64,000 bases of DNA from Saccharibacillus sacchari DSM 19268 (GCF_000585395.1 NZ_KK073875.1:2275030-2339029), one strand, 5' to 3'. Shown: positions 42,221-53,572, counted from the first letter of the stretch. A program made the numbers and translations. Notes: generated by a model from the sequence alone, not told the origin.

Positions 42221-42994
42221 TTAGTTCTTAGGGGGATGCAAAACAGCCCATGCACGCTTCAGCTTCTCGTTATACGCAGCGTCGTCCGCCGAGTTCATGA
42301 ATCGGACTTTTCCGCTTCCTCCGCCCGGGATGCCTCGTTCGTTCAGCACCGCATTGAGCCTGCGCACCGTGCCCGCGCTTCCGTCGATCACGCGGATATG
42401 CGACGGCAGCATCGATTCCAGCAGCGGCGCGTAGTACGGATAATGCGTGCAGCCGAGCACGATCGTCCCGTACGCGTTCAGATCAAAAGGCTCGAACTTG
42501 CGCCGAAAGTATTCGCCCAGCTCGACCGGATCGAAATTCAAACGCTCGCAGTATTCCACCAATTCCGGCATCGGCAGCGAATCCACGATGCCGTGGTCAT
42601 CCACGCGCGATACCAACTCCATATATTTGGCCTGGCTGAGCGTCAATTCGGTAGCCAGCACCAGTACGCGCCGTCCGCCCGCCCCGTTCATCTCGACAGC
42701 GGGCTTCACGGCCGGTTCCATGCCGATCACCGGCACTTCGTAGACGCGCCGAAGCTCGGTCGCCGCTACGCTGGTGGCCGTATTGCAGGCAATGACGAGC
42801 GCTTTGACCTTTTCGCCCAAAATTCGCTCCGCCGCCTCGCATACGTATTCGGTAACCTGCTGCTTGGTTTTCGGCCCGTAAGGCACATGCAGCGTATCCG
42901 CGAAAAAGATAAAATCTTCATCCGGGAGCATGCGGGCCGCTTCGCGCAGCACGGTCAGTCCCCCGATTCCCGAGTCAAAAAAAGCGATGCTCAT
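42221..42994 (-). CDS. murI: Glutamate racemase
   Basis: 257 residues. It converts L- to D-glutamate for peptidoglycan. The substrate motif FFDSGIGGLTVLRE opens the protein, and the two catalytic Cys lie in VIACNTATS (~71) and VLGCTHYPYY (~183), with DGS near 204. AGGGG precedes the ATG by 6-7 nt. It stands alone here, convergent with nothing, between the riboswitch region and the nucleotidyltransferase gene. Confidence 0.95.
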   Translation of the reverse strand: MSIAFFDSGIGGLTVLREAARMLPDEDFIFFADTLHVPYGPKTKQQVTEYVCEAAERILGEKVKALVIACNTATSVAATELRRVYEVPVIGMEPAVKPAVEMNGAGGRRVLVLATELTLSQAKYMELVSRVDDHGIVDSLPMPELVEYCERLNFDPVELGEYFRRKFEPFDLNAYGTIVLGCTHYPYYAPLLESMLPSHIRVIDGSAGTVRRLNAVLNERGIPGGGSGKVRFMNSADDAAYNEKLKRAWAVLHPPKN

Positions 42995-43154
42995 GCTGTT
43001 CCCCTGCCGTTTCGTTGATTTATTCTGCTTATACCTTTAGAGCTGACAAGGTACTCGATCTTTTACCGATTATAGACCTCTCGCCGACAAAACGCCAAGA
43101 ATCGCTCTCTATGCTTAAAAAGTGTCCGTTACCGCCTGTTCGTCCGATACGCTC

Positions 43155-44009
43155 TTATTTCGGCTCTGTTTCGATCAGGCTCGCCGCTGCGTCGATACGA
43201 CTTTGCATCTCTTTCGCGAAAGCGGTCAGCTTGGCTGCCGGAATCTCGATGTCGCCCCGCGAAGTTTCTTTATAAACGGCAAGAAGCGGATCGATAACCT
43301 CTTTCCATTCCGGCAACGCCTTCGTTCCCCACTCGCCGCCTTCTTTTTTCGATGCGATATATCCTTCCTGCAAAAACATCAGTACGCGGCAGAGATTAAG
43401 CGTGAGATAGACCGGATTTTCCGAAATTTCGCTCTCTGCGTTCGATACGTCATTCCGGATAGAGCGCACATAAGCTTCACGCGGGACGGGAGGATACAGT
43501 TCGCGCAGCGGCAGGCCATGGAGCGGGATTCCGCGTTCGTAGGCGACGGCGACCTGCGCGGCCAAGTCCGGATCTTCCCAACCTCCGCACACATACTCCG
43601 GATCGGTTGCGTATCGTTCCCGGTGAGCGGCCGAGTAGTGATAGATAAACGGCGCCGGATGCACAAACGGACGGAGCGCCGATGCTTCAATAACGGTAAA
43701 CTCGATATGGCGGCCTTCCGGCAGCTGCCGATGCAGATCGCGGACCGCGAGTGTCAGCTTCTGCAATTGAGTTCGTTCCGGCTGACCCTCTGTGACGACG
43801 AGCAGATCGATATCGCTCGTTGCGCGATTGAAGCCTCCTATCGCCAGCGAGCCGTGCAGATAGACGCCGACAACGCATTCGCCGAGGATCTGCCTGCATC
43901 GCGAAGACAACTCTTCCGCCGAAGCAAAAGCTTCGCGCGTTCGGGGCGAGCTGCGCAGATCGGCTGCAAGAGCTTCAGGTTTGCGGTGTTTAACGGACGG
44001 TTCGTGCAT
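43155..44009 (-). CDS. Aminoglycoside adenylyltransferase-like nucleotidyltransferase
   Basis: 284 residues. The nucleotidyltransferase motif GSLAIGGFNRATSDIDLLVV (about 54-73) gives the Gly-Ser and two Asp metal ligands. The all-helical C-terminal half (VYLTLNLCRVLMF, GGEWGTKALPEW) matches the DUF4111 partner domain of AadA/ANT(9) enzymes, which adenylylate streptomycin or spectinomycin. As a stand-alone chromosomal copy its substrate is uncertain, and resistance cannot be claimed. It is preceded by the MITE at 44046. Confidence 0.8.
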   Translation of the reverse strand: MHEPSVKHRKPEALAADLRSSPRTREAFASAEELSSRCRQILGECVVGVYLHGSLAIGGFNRATSDIDLLVVTEGQPERTQLQKLTLAVRDLHRQLPEGRHIEFTVIEASALRPFVHPAPFIYHYSAAHRERYATDPEYVCGGWEDPDLAAQVAVAYERGIPLHGLPLRELYPPVPREAYVRSIRNDVSNAESEISENPVYLTLNLCRVLMFLQEGYIASKKEGGEWGTKALPEWKEVIDPLLAVYKETSRGDIEIPAAKLTAFAKEMQSRIDAAASLIETEPK

Positions 44010-44045
44010 GAGTATCGACCTCCTTAGTGATAAAAGCCAGCATGC

Positions 44046-44249
44046 CTAGGGCGTGTCTTCAAACCTCGACGGAAGCAGATTTTGCCGAATATTCGTGCTA
44101 AACAAGAAACTTTTCCGCAGTCGTGCCGCGGCACGTCAAGGGAAAGTGACGCTGCGTTGCCGGAATCGTACACGCTTTAGGTACGAATTCGGGGCAGGGC
44201 GAAAAGGCGGTAAAAGATGCACGTTGGCAGGTTTGAAGACACGCTCTAG
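44046..44249. mobile_element. MITE with 19-bp inverted ends and CTAG duplication
   Basis: The left end GGCGTGTCTTCAAACCT and right end AGGTTTGAAGACACGCTC are inverted copies with about one mismatch, flanked on both sides by CTAG (44046-44049 and 44246-44249). The ~196-bp interior has no transposase. The YTAR-type 4-bp duplication suggests mobilisation by an IS5-group transposase. The right CTAG contains the stop codon of coaW. Confidence 0.85.
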
Positions 44250-45181
44250 CGTTTAGCCAAATGAAGTGCCCCGATCGCCCCGCTATACGGTCCCTGCTTC
44301 GGGATCTTCGCCGTTGCCCCCAACATCTCCGTAAAACGCAGCGTAAGCTCTTGCAGCAAAGCGTTGTCTTCATACGAAGAACCGATATATACGACTTGGT
44401 TTGTTTGTTGCAGCCCCGCCGCCTGAACGCCGACGGTCACGACGATCTCCGCGACCATGCCGATCACGGCTGCCGCATAATCCTGCGGCTTGACGCCGGT
44501 CGCGGGCGGAACCGGCCGCGCAAAATTTGCGGCTGTCAGGTCACCGGCTATCGGCGGCACCGCCGGGGCATAAATCTGCCCCACCGTCAGATCCACCGCC
44601 TCCCGGTTCCCAAGCGGGGCCAGCCGCGCGATTTCGCCGTAATCGCGCACCCCGCACAGCAACCCGGTCAGACCGACGATCGTGCCTCCGCCCAGACCGA
44701 TTCCGCCGAGCCTCAGCCGCTCGCCCTCTTCAATCGCGTGCAGCGACGTCCCCGTCCCGACGTTCACCAGCATAAAGCGTCCCAACGCCGCATTCGCATT
44801 CTCCGCCTCCGCTTCGGCCTTTAAGATCCGCACGGCCCCTTCCGCCGTCGCCTCGAATTCCGGTACGTCGACCGCGGAAGCCGCATATTCCGGCAGCAGA
44901 CCGCGAAGCCGCTCCGCCTGTCCGCCGGTAAAGCCGATACGAGTCTTCATCGGAAGATGCTCCCGCACCCAAGCTACGGCTTCTTTCATTCGATCCGTCG
45001 GGAATTTAACAAAGAACGGAACTTGGATCGGAGCCTGCACAGACGAATCTCCGCTGCTTAAACCTTGTTCTTCTGCCGAAGATTCGCCTTCCGTATATGC
45101 AAGATCGACGTCTTCCATATCGCTTATATAAGCAATTTTGATCAACGTTCCTCCCGCATCAATCCCTGCATATCCCGTCAT
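44246..45181 (-). CDS. coaW: Type II pantothenate kinase
   Basis: 311 residues. It phosphorylates pantothenate at the first step of CoA synthesis. ASKHA-fold motifs: GIDAGGTLIKIAY at the N-terminus, FMLVNVGTGTSLH near 140 and GLGGGTIVGLTGLL near 165. These match the staphylococcal/bacilli type II enzyme. A poorly conserved Glu/Ser-rich insert (YTEGESSAEEQGLSSGDSS) follows strand 2. The TAG stop lies in the CTAG duplicated by the MITE, so the original C-terminus may have differed slightly. Confidence 0.88.
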   Translation of the reverse strand: MTGYAGIDAGGTLIKIAYISDMEDVDLAYTEGESSAEEQGLSSGDSSVQAPIQVPFFVKFPTDRMKEAVAWVREHLPMKTRIGFTGGQAERLRGLLPEYAASAVDVPEFEATAEGAVRILKAEAEAENANAALGRFMLVNVGTGTSLHAIEEGERLRLGGIGLGGGTIVGLTGLLCGVRDYGEIARLAPLGNREAVDLTVGQIYAPAVPPIAGDLTAANFARPVPPATGVKPQDYAAAVIGMVAEIVVTVGVQAAGLQQTNQVVYIGSSYEDNALLQELTLRFTEMLGATAKIPKQGPYSGAIGALHLAKR

Positions 45182-45328
45182 CTTCTTTTCCTCCTATTGC
45201 CTGAAAGCTTACGGTTCACTCACTATTGTTATTGCTGCGTTCGGATCGTTTGGCCGATTATTGCGTTTCTTCTATAATAAGCGCCAAGTTGACAGAGACC
45301 AAATTTTTCGATTCTCCTCATTTCCCTC

Positions 45329-45357
45329 TTGATCTTTTGCCTTCATTCATTTAAAAT
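45329..45357 (+). promoter_or_regulatory. Sigma-A promoter of the purine riboswitch transcript
   Basis: TTGATC and TAAAAT with a 17-bp spacer; transcription would begin about 8 bp before the aptamer. Confidence 0.6.
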
Positions 45358-45370
45358 AGGCCAAGTTGAC

Positions 45371-45433
45371 ATTGTATACCTCAATAAGACGGTTTGAGGG
45401 TATCTACCGGGGACCATACCTCCCGACTACAAA
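45371..45433 (+). promoter_or_regulatory. Purine riboswitch aptamer, guanine-type
   Basis: P1 TTGTA/TACAA, P2 CCTCAA/TTGAGG with loop TAAGACGG, junction TATCTACC, P3 CGGGG/CTCCCG and 3' junction GACTAC. The specificity base corresponding to position 74 is C (45427), which pairs with guanine or hypoxanthine; adenine switches have U. Its closest look-alike in layout is the pbuE switch, which is adenine-type. Confidence 0.9.
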
Positions 45434-45468
45434 GTCGCGCCGAAGGCGCCTTTGCAGTCGGGATTTTT
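45422..45468 (+). terminator. Riboswitch-controlled terminator
   Basis: CCCGACTaCAAAG / CTTTGcAGTCGGG-type stem with a GGCGCC-containing top and a following TTTTT. Its 5' arm is the 3' strand of the aptamer (P3/P1), so ligand binding should block the terminator: an ON switch. Confidence 0.75.
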
Positions 45469-45556
45469 GCGTCCAACGCAACCTTTCGACTCCTAGCGCG
45501 CACTATGAGTACCTTGACCAAGGTACCACTTCCGTGAAAAGGAGCCCTGCCGCACC

Positions 45557-46768
45557 ATGAATATCAAAGTTCTTGTTCTGACGATCGCCGCCTTTACCGT
45601 CGGTCTCGTCGAACTCATTATCGGCGGCGTACTGCCGCAAATCGCCGCAGATCTGGGCGTATCCGTCAGTACGGCTGGCCAACTGATTACCGCCTACGCG
45701 CTCGTGTATGCCGTATCCGGCCCGACGCTGCTCGCGCTGACCGCCAAAATCGAACGCCGCAAGCTCTACCTGCTATCGCTCGTCGTCTTTATTCTCGGTG
45801 CTCTGCTCGCGTTCTGGAGCCCGAACTTCGGCGTGCTGCTGATTTCCCGCTTCGTGACGGCAGCCAGCGGATCGCTGATCACGACCTTATCGCTCACGAT
45901 CGCCGTTAAAGTCGTGCCGGAAAACTACCGCGCGCGCGTCATCGGGATCGTCTCGATGGGCATCAGTTCCGCAATCGTGCTCGGCGTACCGCTGGGTGTC
46001 CTTGCTGCCGACAAGCTCGGCTGGCGTATTCTGTTCTTGTTCATCGCGATATTCGCAGTACTGGCCATGTTCGTGATCTACAAGCTGATGGAGCCGATTC
46101 AACCGCAGCAGGTGATGCCTTTGCGTCAGCAGCTCGCTTCATTGAAGAATACCAAAGTCGCAGGCGCGCACTTGGTGACGCTGCTGCTGCTTGCAGGCCA
46201 CTATACGCTGTACGCATACTTCACGCCTTTCCTGGAAAACATCATGCACTTGAGCGCTTCCTGGATCAGCATCGTGTACTTCTTCTTCGGTCTTGCGGCC
46301 GTTGCAGGCGGCATGATCGGCGGCGTCATGTCGGACAGTCTAGGCGCGAAAAAGAGCATTCTGATCGTCGTCGGCGTGTTCGCCCTATCACTGTTCATTC
46401 TGCCGTTCACGGCGTCTATGATTCCGCTGTTCGCGATTCTCGTCTTCGTGTGGGGCGCTCTGAGCTGGGCCTTGTCCCCGGCGCAGCAAAGCTACCTGAT
46501 CGAAGCCGCACCGGAAACGTCTGAGATTCAACAAAGCTTCAACTTCTCCGCCCTGCAAGTCGGCATTGCGGCCGGATCGGCCATCGGCGGCGTTGTCATC
46601 AGCCGTGCGCCTTCCGTAACGTATAACGCTTGGGTCGGCGGTATTATCGTCGTGATCGCCTTCGGCGTGGCGCTGTACACGTTCTCCCGCAAGACCTCAA
46701 CTCGCCGCTCGGGCGAGCAAGGCCAAAAGAACGGTTCGAAGCTGGAGCCGAACTTCGGCGGAGATTGA
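45557..46768 (+). CDS. pbuE: PbuE-like purine efflux MFS transporter
   Basis: 403 residues, 12 hydrophobic helices, DHA1 family of the major facilitator superfamily. GLVELIIGGVLPQIAADLGV is near the N-terminus and the loop-2/3 motif is LLALTAKIERRKLYL. It exports bases or nucleosides with proton exchange. The purine riboswitch upstream ties it to purines, as for Bacillus PbuE. The symbol rests on family plus riboswitch; guanine or hypoxanthine is the likelier cue here. The last ~25 residues are a polar tail. AAGGAG lies 10 nt before the ATG. Confidence 0.8.
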   Translation: MNIKVLVLTIAAFTVGLVELIIGGVLPQIAADLGVSVSTAGQLITAYALVYAVSGPTLLALTAKIERRKLYLLSLVVFILGALLAFWSPNFGVLLISRFVTAASGSLITTLSLTIAVKVVPENYRARVIGIVSMGISSAIVLGVPLGVLAADKLGWRILFLFIAIFAVLAMFVIYKLMEPIQPQQVMPLRQQLASLKNTKVAGAHLVTLLLLAGHYTLYAYFTPFLENIMHLSASWISIVYFFFGLAAVAGGMIGGVMSDSLGAKKSILIVVGVFALSLFILPFTASMIPLFAILVFVWGALSWALSPAQQSYLIEAAPETSEIQQSFNFSALQVGIAAGSAIGGVVISRAPSVTYNAWVGGIIVVIAFGVALYTFSRKTSTRRSGEQGQKNGSKLEPNFGGD

Positions 46769-46804
46769 TCCGAAGCTTGGATATGAAACCAATAGAAATA
46801 ACTT

Positions 46805-46845
46805 AAAAAGCTCGATAGACAGCAGAACTGTCTATCGAGCTTTTT
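46805..46845. terminator. Terminator of the pbuE-like gene
   Basis: Perfect 18-bp stem AAAAAGCTCGATAGACAG / CTGTCTATCGAGCTTTTT with a 5-nt loop; works in both directions. Confidence 0.9.
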
Positions 46846-46881
46846 AGCATATACGAAAATCATTCGCTCTGATTGAACGCA

Positions 46882-46912
46882 AAAAAGAGACGCCGCGTCC
46901 GGCGTCTCTTTT
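46882..46912. terminator. eno terminator
   Basis: AAAGAGACGCCG / CGGCGTCTCTTT stem with a short loop, 83 bp after the eno stop; T runs on both strands. Confidence 0.85.
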
Positions 46913-46994
46913 CTTGTGCCTGCTGCTTTTGTCCAAGCGTCCTTGGGCAAAAGCTTCCGGCTATCTTATCGGATCGAAAATCCTATTGGAAATC

Positions 46995-48323
<1,329 letters not shown>

Positions 48324-48330
48324 TCAGGGA

Positions 48331-48355
48331 GCGGCGTCCGTTTGCCGAACGCCGA
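48331..48355 (-). promoter_or_regulatory. Hairpin in the gpmI-eno gap
   Basis: CGGCGT-CG / CG-ACGCCG imperfect stem, 40 bp before eno and without a T run. It is more likely an mRNA processing or stability element than a terminator. Confidence 0.5.
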
Positions 48356-48413
48356 CTCTCCATATTAACACTTCTAAATGAATCTCCACCGTTAACTATG
48401 CCACATTTGCGGC

Positions 48414-49964
48414 TTAATTAGAAGTTTTGCGTCCCGAAATGACCGAAGTGCCTGTCATTTCAGCAGGTTGCGGAACTTGCATGAGGTCGAGGATCGTCGG
48501 CGCGATGTCGGCCAGAATGCCGCCTTCACGCAGAGTCACGTCTTCGCTCGTTACGATGAACGGAACCGGGTTCGTGGTGTGCGCCGTTTGCGGGCGTCCA
48601 AACTCGTCGATTTCCGTCTCTGCATTACCGTGGTCAGCTGTGATGATTACCACGCCACCCTTAGCCAGAACCGCGTCTACGACGCGGCCCACGCACTCGT
48701 CCGTTGTTTCAACGGCTTTGATCGTAGGTTCCATCATGCCGGAGTGTCCGACCATGTCCGGATTCGCAAAGTTCAAGATGATGCAGTCTTGTCTTTCCGC
48801 TTCGATCTCGGCTACGCAAGCGTCAGCCACTTCGTAAGCGCTCATCTCCGGCTGCAAGTCGTAAGTTGCGACTTTTGGCGAGTTGATGAGGATGCGCGTT
48901 TCGCCTTCCAGCTCCACGTCGCGTCCGCCGCTGAAGAAGAACGTCACGTGCGGGTACTTTTCCGTTTCGGCAATCCGCAGCTGCGACTTGTTGTTTTGCA
49001 CGAGCACTTCGCCCAGTGTATTTGTCAGGTTTTTCGGCGCGTACGCCACCAGACCGCGAACATTAGCACTGTAAGTCGTGAACGATACGAAACTCAAGCT
49101 TTCCGGCTGTCCGGCTCCGCGGTCGAAACCGGCGAATCCCGGGTTAGTCAGTGCTTCGGAGATCTGGATCGCACGGTCAGGACGGAAGTTGATGAAGATG
49201 AGGGAATCGCCCGACTCGATCTTGGCCGTTGGTTGTCCGTCCTTCGTCACGACAGTCGGCAGGACGAATTCGTCCATGACTTCCTTCGCGTACGAAGCTT
49301 CCACAGCTTCAGTTGCGCTCGCTGCAAATTCTCCTTCGCCGTAAACCATCGCGCGATAAGCCAATTCAACGCGTTCCCAACGCTTGTCGCGGTCCATCGC
49401 GTAGTAACGACCTTGTACGGTCGCAATTTGACCCACGCCGATTTCAGCGATTTTATCAACCAGCTGCTGCATGTATTTCTTGCCGCTGTCCGGTGCTACG
49501 TCGCGGCCGTCCATGAAAGCATGGATGTACACGTCGTTGAAGTTTTCTTTTTTAGCCAGTTCCAGTACAGCGAAAAGGTGATCGATGTGACTGTGCACGC
49601 CGCCGTCGGACAGCAGACCCAGGACATGAAGCTTTTTGCCGTTTTCTTTGGCCGAGTTGATCGCGGACAGCAATTTTTCATTTTCGAAAAAGTCGCCTTC
49701 GCGGATCGACTTGGTGATTTTGGTCAGATCCTGGTATACGATGCGGCCTGCACCGATATTCAGGTGGCCCACTTCCGAGTTACCCATTTGACCTTCCGGC
49801 AGACCTACGGCTTCGCCGCATGCCGTCAGTGTGGTGTGGGGATATTTAGCCATGAACCGCTCATAGTTCGGCTTCTTCGCTTGAGCAACCGCGTTGCCTT
49901 CCGAGCCTTCGCGCAGACCGAAGCCGTCCATGATGATCAGTGCTACCGGTTTTGGAGCTGTCAT
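48414..49964 (-). CDS. gpmI: Cofactor-independent phosphoglycerate mutase
   Basis: 516 residues. It interconverts 3- and 2-phosphoglycerate using two Mn ions. Alkaline-phosphatase-fold motifs: [10 protein letters not shown] (Asp ligand ~13), nucleophile Ser in [15 protein letters not shown] (~62) and the metal site [12 protein letters not shown] near 445-456. Its ATG overlaps the TAA of tpiA by one base (TAATG) with GAGGGGG upstream, so translation is coupled. Confidence 0.97.
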   Translation of the reverse strand: MTAPKPVALIIMDGFGLREGSEGNAVAQAKKPNYERFMAKYPHTTLTACGEAVGLPEGQMGNSEVGHLNIGAGRIVYQDLTKITKSIREGDFFENEKLLSAINSAKENGKKLHVLGLLSDGGVHSHIDHLFAVLELAKKENFNDVYIHAFMDGRDVAPDSGKKYMQQLVDKIAEIGVGQIATVQGRYYAMDRDKRWERVELAYRAMVYGEGEFAASATEAVEASYAKEVMDEFVLPTVVTKDGQPTAKIESGDSLIFINFRPDRAIQISEALTNPGFAGFDRGAGQPESLSFVSFTTYSANVRGLVAYAPKNLTNTLGEVLVQNNKSQLRIAETEKYPHVTFFFSGGRDVELEGETRILINSPKVATYDLQPEMSAYEVADACVAEIEAERQDCIILNFANPDMVGHSGMMEPTIKAVETTDECVGRVVDAVLAKGGVVIITADHGNAETEIDEFGRPQTAHTTNPVPFIVTSEDVTLREGGILADIAPTILDLMQVPQPAEMTGTSVISGRKTSN

Positions 49965-50716
49965 TACTTCGCCCCCTCAACCAGGGCAACGAAGGAATCA
50001 GGCTGAAGGCTTGCGCCGCCGACGAGTGCGCCGTCGATATCGCTTTGGCCCAGGTATTCCGTTACGTTCTCAGGCTTCACGCTGCCGCCGTATTGAATAC
50101 GGATCACGTCAGCTGTCGCTTGATCGTACAGGTCTGCCAGCACAGTGCGGATGTAAGCCGTAACTTCATTCGCGTCTGCGGAAGTCGACGATTTGCCGGT
50201 TCCGATTGCCCAGATTGGCTCATAGGCAACGACAACTTTAGCCGCGTCTTCTTTGGACAGGCCTTGGAACGCGCCTTCGGTTTGTACTTTGCAGACTTCT
50301 TTCGTTTGGTCGGCTTCGCGCTCTTCGAGCTTTTCGCCTACGCATACGATTGGAGTCAGGTCGTTGCGGAAAGCCGCTACGACTTTTTTGTTGACGATCT
50401 CGTCCGTTTCGCCGAAGTATTGACGGCGTTCCGAGTGACCGATGATGACGTAGTCCACGCCGAGTTCTTTCAGCATAACGCCGCTGATTTCGCCCGTGAA
50501 TGCGCCGTTGTCTTCGAAGTGAAGGTTTTGTGCGCCGACTTTGATGCCTGTGCCTTTAACCGCTTCGGTCAGGGCAGGAAGATTGGTGAACGGTGCACAG
50601 ATGACCGTTTCCACGCCTTCTACGACTGCGCTGCCTTTTACGGCTTCCGCAAAGGCCAGCGTTTCGGATACGGTTTTGAACATTTTCCAGTTACCAGCGA
50701 TGATTGGCGTTCTCAC
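49964..50716 (-). CDS. tpiA: Triosephosphate isomerase
   Basis: 250 residues from a GTG at 50716 (GGAGTGG 8 nt upstream); the longer open frame upstream runs into the intergenic hairpin and is not coding. Marks: AGNWKMFKT (Lys ~12), the His signature [13 protein letters not shown] (His ~95), and the catalytic Glu loop [13 protein letters not shown] (Glu ~167). It interconverts dihydroxyacetone phosphate and glyceraldehyde 3-phosphate. Confidence 0.97.
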   Translation of the reverse strand: MRTPIIAGNWKMFKTVSETLAFAEAVKGSAVVEGVETVICAPFTNLPALTEAVKGTGIKVGAQNLHFEDNGAFTGEISGVMLKELGVDYVIIGHSERRQYFGETDEIVNKKVVAAFRNDLTPIVCVGEKLEEREADQTKEVCKVQTEGAFQGLSKEDAAKVVVAYEPIWAIGTGKSSTSADANEVTAYIRTVLADLYDQATADVIRIQYGGSVKPENVTEYLGQSDIDGALVGGASLQPDSFVALVEGAK

Positions 50717-50751
50717 GAAATAATCCACTCCTTTTAATGACTTGTCTTGGA

Positions 50752-50950
50752 AAACGGATCGCGTCAGCGGTGGGTATGTGCTTGGGCGACGCTGCGAGTT
50801 GCAGAGGCCTGCGATCGCGTGTTGAAATTCGATTCCTTTGATTGAAGCATAACAGAGGGGGGAATCGAATTTCAAAGGCGAGCACTTCGTTTCTCCGGCT
50901 CTCTGCAACTCTCCGCTGCTTTAGCACGTACGCCTACGCCGACTTCAGAC
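50752..50950. repeat. Long nested hairpin between pgk and tpiA
   Basis: Inner arms TTGAAATTCGATTCC / GGAATCGAATTTCAA (about 50820 and 50860) lie inside GCGAGTTGCAGAGGC / CTCTGCAACTCTCCGC. The outer arms pair more loosely around GGTATGTGC / GCACGTACGCC. There is no T run. The fold splits the glycolytic transcript and could mark a processing site or a mobile hairpin element like that at 17.65 kb. The rest of the 454-bp gap shows nothing else. Confidence 0.6.
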
Positions 50951-51170
50951 CGTTTTTCAGAACCGTTTTAAAACTCGCTACGCAGGGAAAGGCGGCGGGG
51001 TCGGTTGAAGCGGCCCCGCTGGCGTTTCCGGTTGGAAGCTATCGATTGGAGATATAGATGGCTGGAAGGTCATGCTATTAAAGGCATGGCGTCAGGCATT
51101 CTATAATCAATCGAAATTTATGGGTCGGCTTGTTTCCGGGCCGTTTGGGGCGGGCGGAAAAGAAGCTTTT

Positions 51171-52355
51171 TTACTTGTCGTTCAGGGCTACGACGCCTGG
51201 GAGGGCTTTGCCTTCCATGAACTCCAGGGAAGCGCCGCCGCCTGTGGAGATATGGTTCATCTTCTCAGCCAGGCCGAATTTTTCTGTTGCTGCCGCGGAG
51301 TCGCCGCCGCCGATGATGGTGTAACCTTCGGTTGCTGCGCAAGCTTCGCCTACAGCACGCGTGCCGTGGGAGAAAGGCTCGATTTCGAATACGCCCATAG
51401 GTCCGTTCCAAACAACCAGTTTGGATTTCGCGATGATATCGGCATAGATTTCACGCGTTTTCGGACCGATGTCGATGCCTTCCCAGTCAGCCGGAATGCC
51501 GTCTTCGACGTTGATGATCTTCGTGTTCGCCGAAGCGCTGAAGTCGTCGGAGATTACGATATCGACCGGCAGGTGGAAGTTCTTGCCGAGCTTTTTCGCT
51601 TTTTCGATGAAACCGAGAGCCACGTCGAACTTGCTGTCGTCGAGCAGGGACTGTCCGATTTCATAGCCTTGAGCCTTGAAGAAGGTGTAAGCCAGACCGC
51701 CGCCGATCAGAACGTTGTCCGCGATGTTCAGCAGGTTGTCGATCACGTCGATCTTGTCTTTTACTTTCGAACCGCCGACGATTGCCGTGAACGGGCGCTC
51801 CGGGTTCGAAATCGCTTTGCCCAGTACGTCAAGTTCTTTTTCCATCAGCAGGCCGGATACGGCCGGCAGATGGTGCGCGATGCCTTCAGTCGAAGCATGG
51901 GCACGGTGAGCGGCGCCGAATGCGTCGTTTACGAACAGATCGGCGAGCGAAGCGAATTCTTTTGCAAGTTCCGAATCGTTCTTCTCTTCGCCTTTGTGGA
52001 AACGTACGTTTTCAAGCACCAGCACGTCTCCGTCTTTGAGCTCGGCGATTTTAGCCTTGACCGCGTCTCCGATCGACTCATCCGTTTTAGCAACCGGTTT
52101 GCCCAGCAGTTCGGACAGGCGTTCTGCCGCTGGAGTCAGGCGCATCGAATCAACGACTTCGCCTTTCGGACGTCCAAGGTGGCTCGCCAGCAGTACTTTT
52201 GCGCCTCTTTCGGTCAGGTATTCGATCGTCGGAATTGTTGCACGGATACGAGTGTCATCCGTAATTTTTCCATCTTCGAGCGGAACGTTAAAATCGACGC
52301 GCACAAACACAACTTTGCCGCTTACTTCTACGTCACGTACACTTTTCTTATTCAT
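51171..52355 (-). CDS. pgk: Phosphoglycerate kinase
   Basis: 394 residues. It makes ATP from 1,3-bisphosphoglycerate. Signature [20 protein letters not shown] near 16-35, [11 protein letters not shown], the hinge WNGPMGVFE and the nucleotide site [14 protein letters not shown]. 206 bp separate it from gap, with a terminator in the gap, so read-through or an internal promoter must supply it. Confidence 0.98.
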   Translation of the reverse strand: MNKKSVRDVEVSGKVVFVRVDFNVPLEDGKITDDTRIRATIPTIEYLTERGAKVLLASHLGRPKGEVVDSMRLTPAAERLSELLGKPVAKTDESIGDAVKAKIAELKDGDVLVLENVRFHKGEEKNDSELAKEFASLADLFVNDAFGAAHRAHASTEGIAHHLPAVSGLLMEKELDVLGKAISNPERPFTAIVGGSKVKDKIDVIDNLLNIADNVLIGGGLAYTFFKAQGYEIGQSLLDDSKFDVALGFIEKAKKLGKNFHLPVDIVISDDFSASANTKIINVEDGIPADWEGIDIGPKTREIYADIIAKSKLVVWNGPMGVFEIEPFSHGTRAVGEACAATEGYTIIGGGDSAAATEKFGLAEKMNHISTGGGASLEFMEGKALPGVVALNDK

Positions 52356-52429
52356 AAATTAATCCCCCATGCCCTCAAATTTAGAATTCAGGATTCCAAG
52401 GAATGCGCATCGCCCGTTTCGGCAACTTA

Positions 52430-52466
52430 GAAAAAGCGGAAACAAAGAACCTCTGTTTCCGCTTTG
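52430..52466 (-). terminator. Terminator/attenuator between gap and pgk
   Basis: AAAGCGGAAACA / TGTTTCCGCTTT perfect 12-bp stem, then TTC on the minus strand, ~95 bp after the gap stop. It may set the higher level of gap over downstream genes. Confidence 0.75.
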
Positions 52467-52561
52467 TCTGCGTGAAGTCCGTCGACCGAACCGAAATCGG
52501 CCGGTCGACGCAGCTTCATGATGCTATAAGTTTGCCGTTCTTCGTGCGAAAGTCTCCGGAA

Positions 52562-53572
52562 TTACTGAGCTTTTTTCGCGAAGAATTCAAGCGTACGAAC
52601 GAGTTGAGCCGTGTAAGACATTTCGTTGTCGTACCAAGCTACTGTTTTAACCAGCTGCTTGTCGCCGACTGTCATTACGCGAGTTTGCGTAGCGTCGAAC
52701 AGGGAACCGAAAGTCATGCCCTTGATGTCGGACGATACGATTTCGTCTTCTGTGTAACCGTAAGTTTCTGGGTCGGCAGCAGCTTTCATAGCCGCGTTGA
52801 CTTCATCAACTGTTACGTTTTTCTCCAGAACCGTTACCAGCTCAGTCAGGGAACCTGTAGCAACCGGTACGCGTTGCGCTGCGCCGTCAAGTTTGCCTTG
52901 CAGCTCAGGGATAACCAGACCGATTGCTTTAGCAGCGCCAGTCGTGTTAGGAATGATGTTTTCTGCTGCTGCGCGTGCACGACGAAAGTCGCCTTTAGGG
53001 TGCGGAGCATCCAGAGTGTTTTGGTCGCCGGTGTAAGCGTGGATCGTAGTCATGAGACCTTGAACGACGCCGAACTGATCTTGCAGTGTTTTTGCCATAG
53101 GAGCCAGGCAGTTTGTTGTGCAAGATGCGCCGGAGATAACCGTTTCCGAACCGTCGAGGATCTCGTGGTTAACGTTGTAAACGATTGTTTTCATGTCACC
53201 CGTAGCCGGTGCGGAGATTACAACTTTTTTAGCGCCAGCCGTGATGTGCTTCTCAGCGCCTTCTTTAGTTGTGAAGAAACCTGTGCACTCCAGAACGATG
53301 TCAACGCCGAGCTCTCCCCAAGGAAGTTCTTCAGGGTTACGGTTAGCCAGAACTTTTACGTCCTTGCCGTTTACTTTGAAGAAACCGTCGTGTACTTCAA
53401 CGTCGCCGTTGAATTTACCTTGAGTTGTATCATATTTCAACAGGTGAGCGAGCATTTTCGCATCGGTCAAGTCGTTGATTGCGACAACCTCGATACCTTG
53501 CACGTCTTGAATGCGGCGGAAAGCCAAACGTCCGATACGACCAAATCCGTTAATACCTACTTTTACAGTCAT
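52562..53572 (-). CDS. gap: Glyceraldehyde-3-phosphate dehydrogenase (GapA type)
   Basis: 336 residues from the ATG at 53572 (AGGAGG 9 nt upstream). NAD site [15 protein letters not shown], catalytic Cys in [12 protein letters not shown] (~151), His in [10 protein letters not shown] (~178). Its place directly after cggR, and an Asp in the INDLTD segment, fit the catabolic NAD-dependent enzyme. Confidence 0.98.
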   Translation of the reverse strand: MTVKVGINGFGRIGRLAFRRIQDVQGIEVVAINDLTDAKMLAHLLKYDTTQGKFNGDVEVHDGFFKVNGKDVKVLANRNPEELPWGELGVDIVLECTGFFTTKEGAEKHITAGAKKVVISAPATGDMKTIVYNVNHEILDGSETVISGASCTTNCLAPMAKTLQDQFGVVQGLMTTIHAYTGDQNTLDAPHPKGDFRRARAAAENIIPNTTGAAKAIGLVIPELQGKLDGAAQRVPVATGSLTELVTVLEKNVTVDEVNAAMKAAADPETYGYTEDEIVSSDIKGMTFGSLFDATQTRVMTVGDKQLVKTVAWYDNEMSYTAQLVRTLEFFAKKAQ

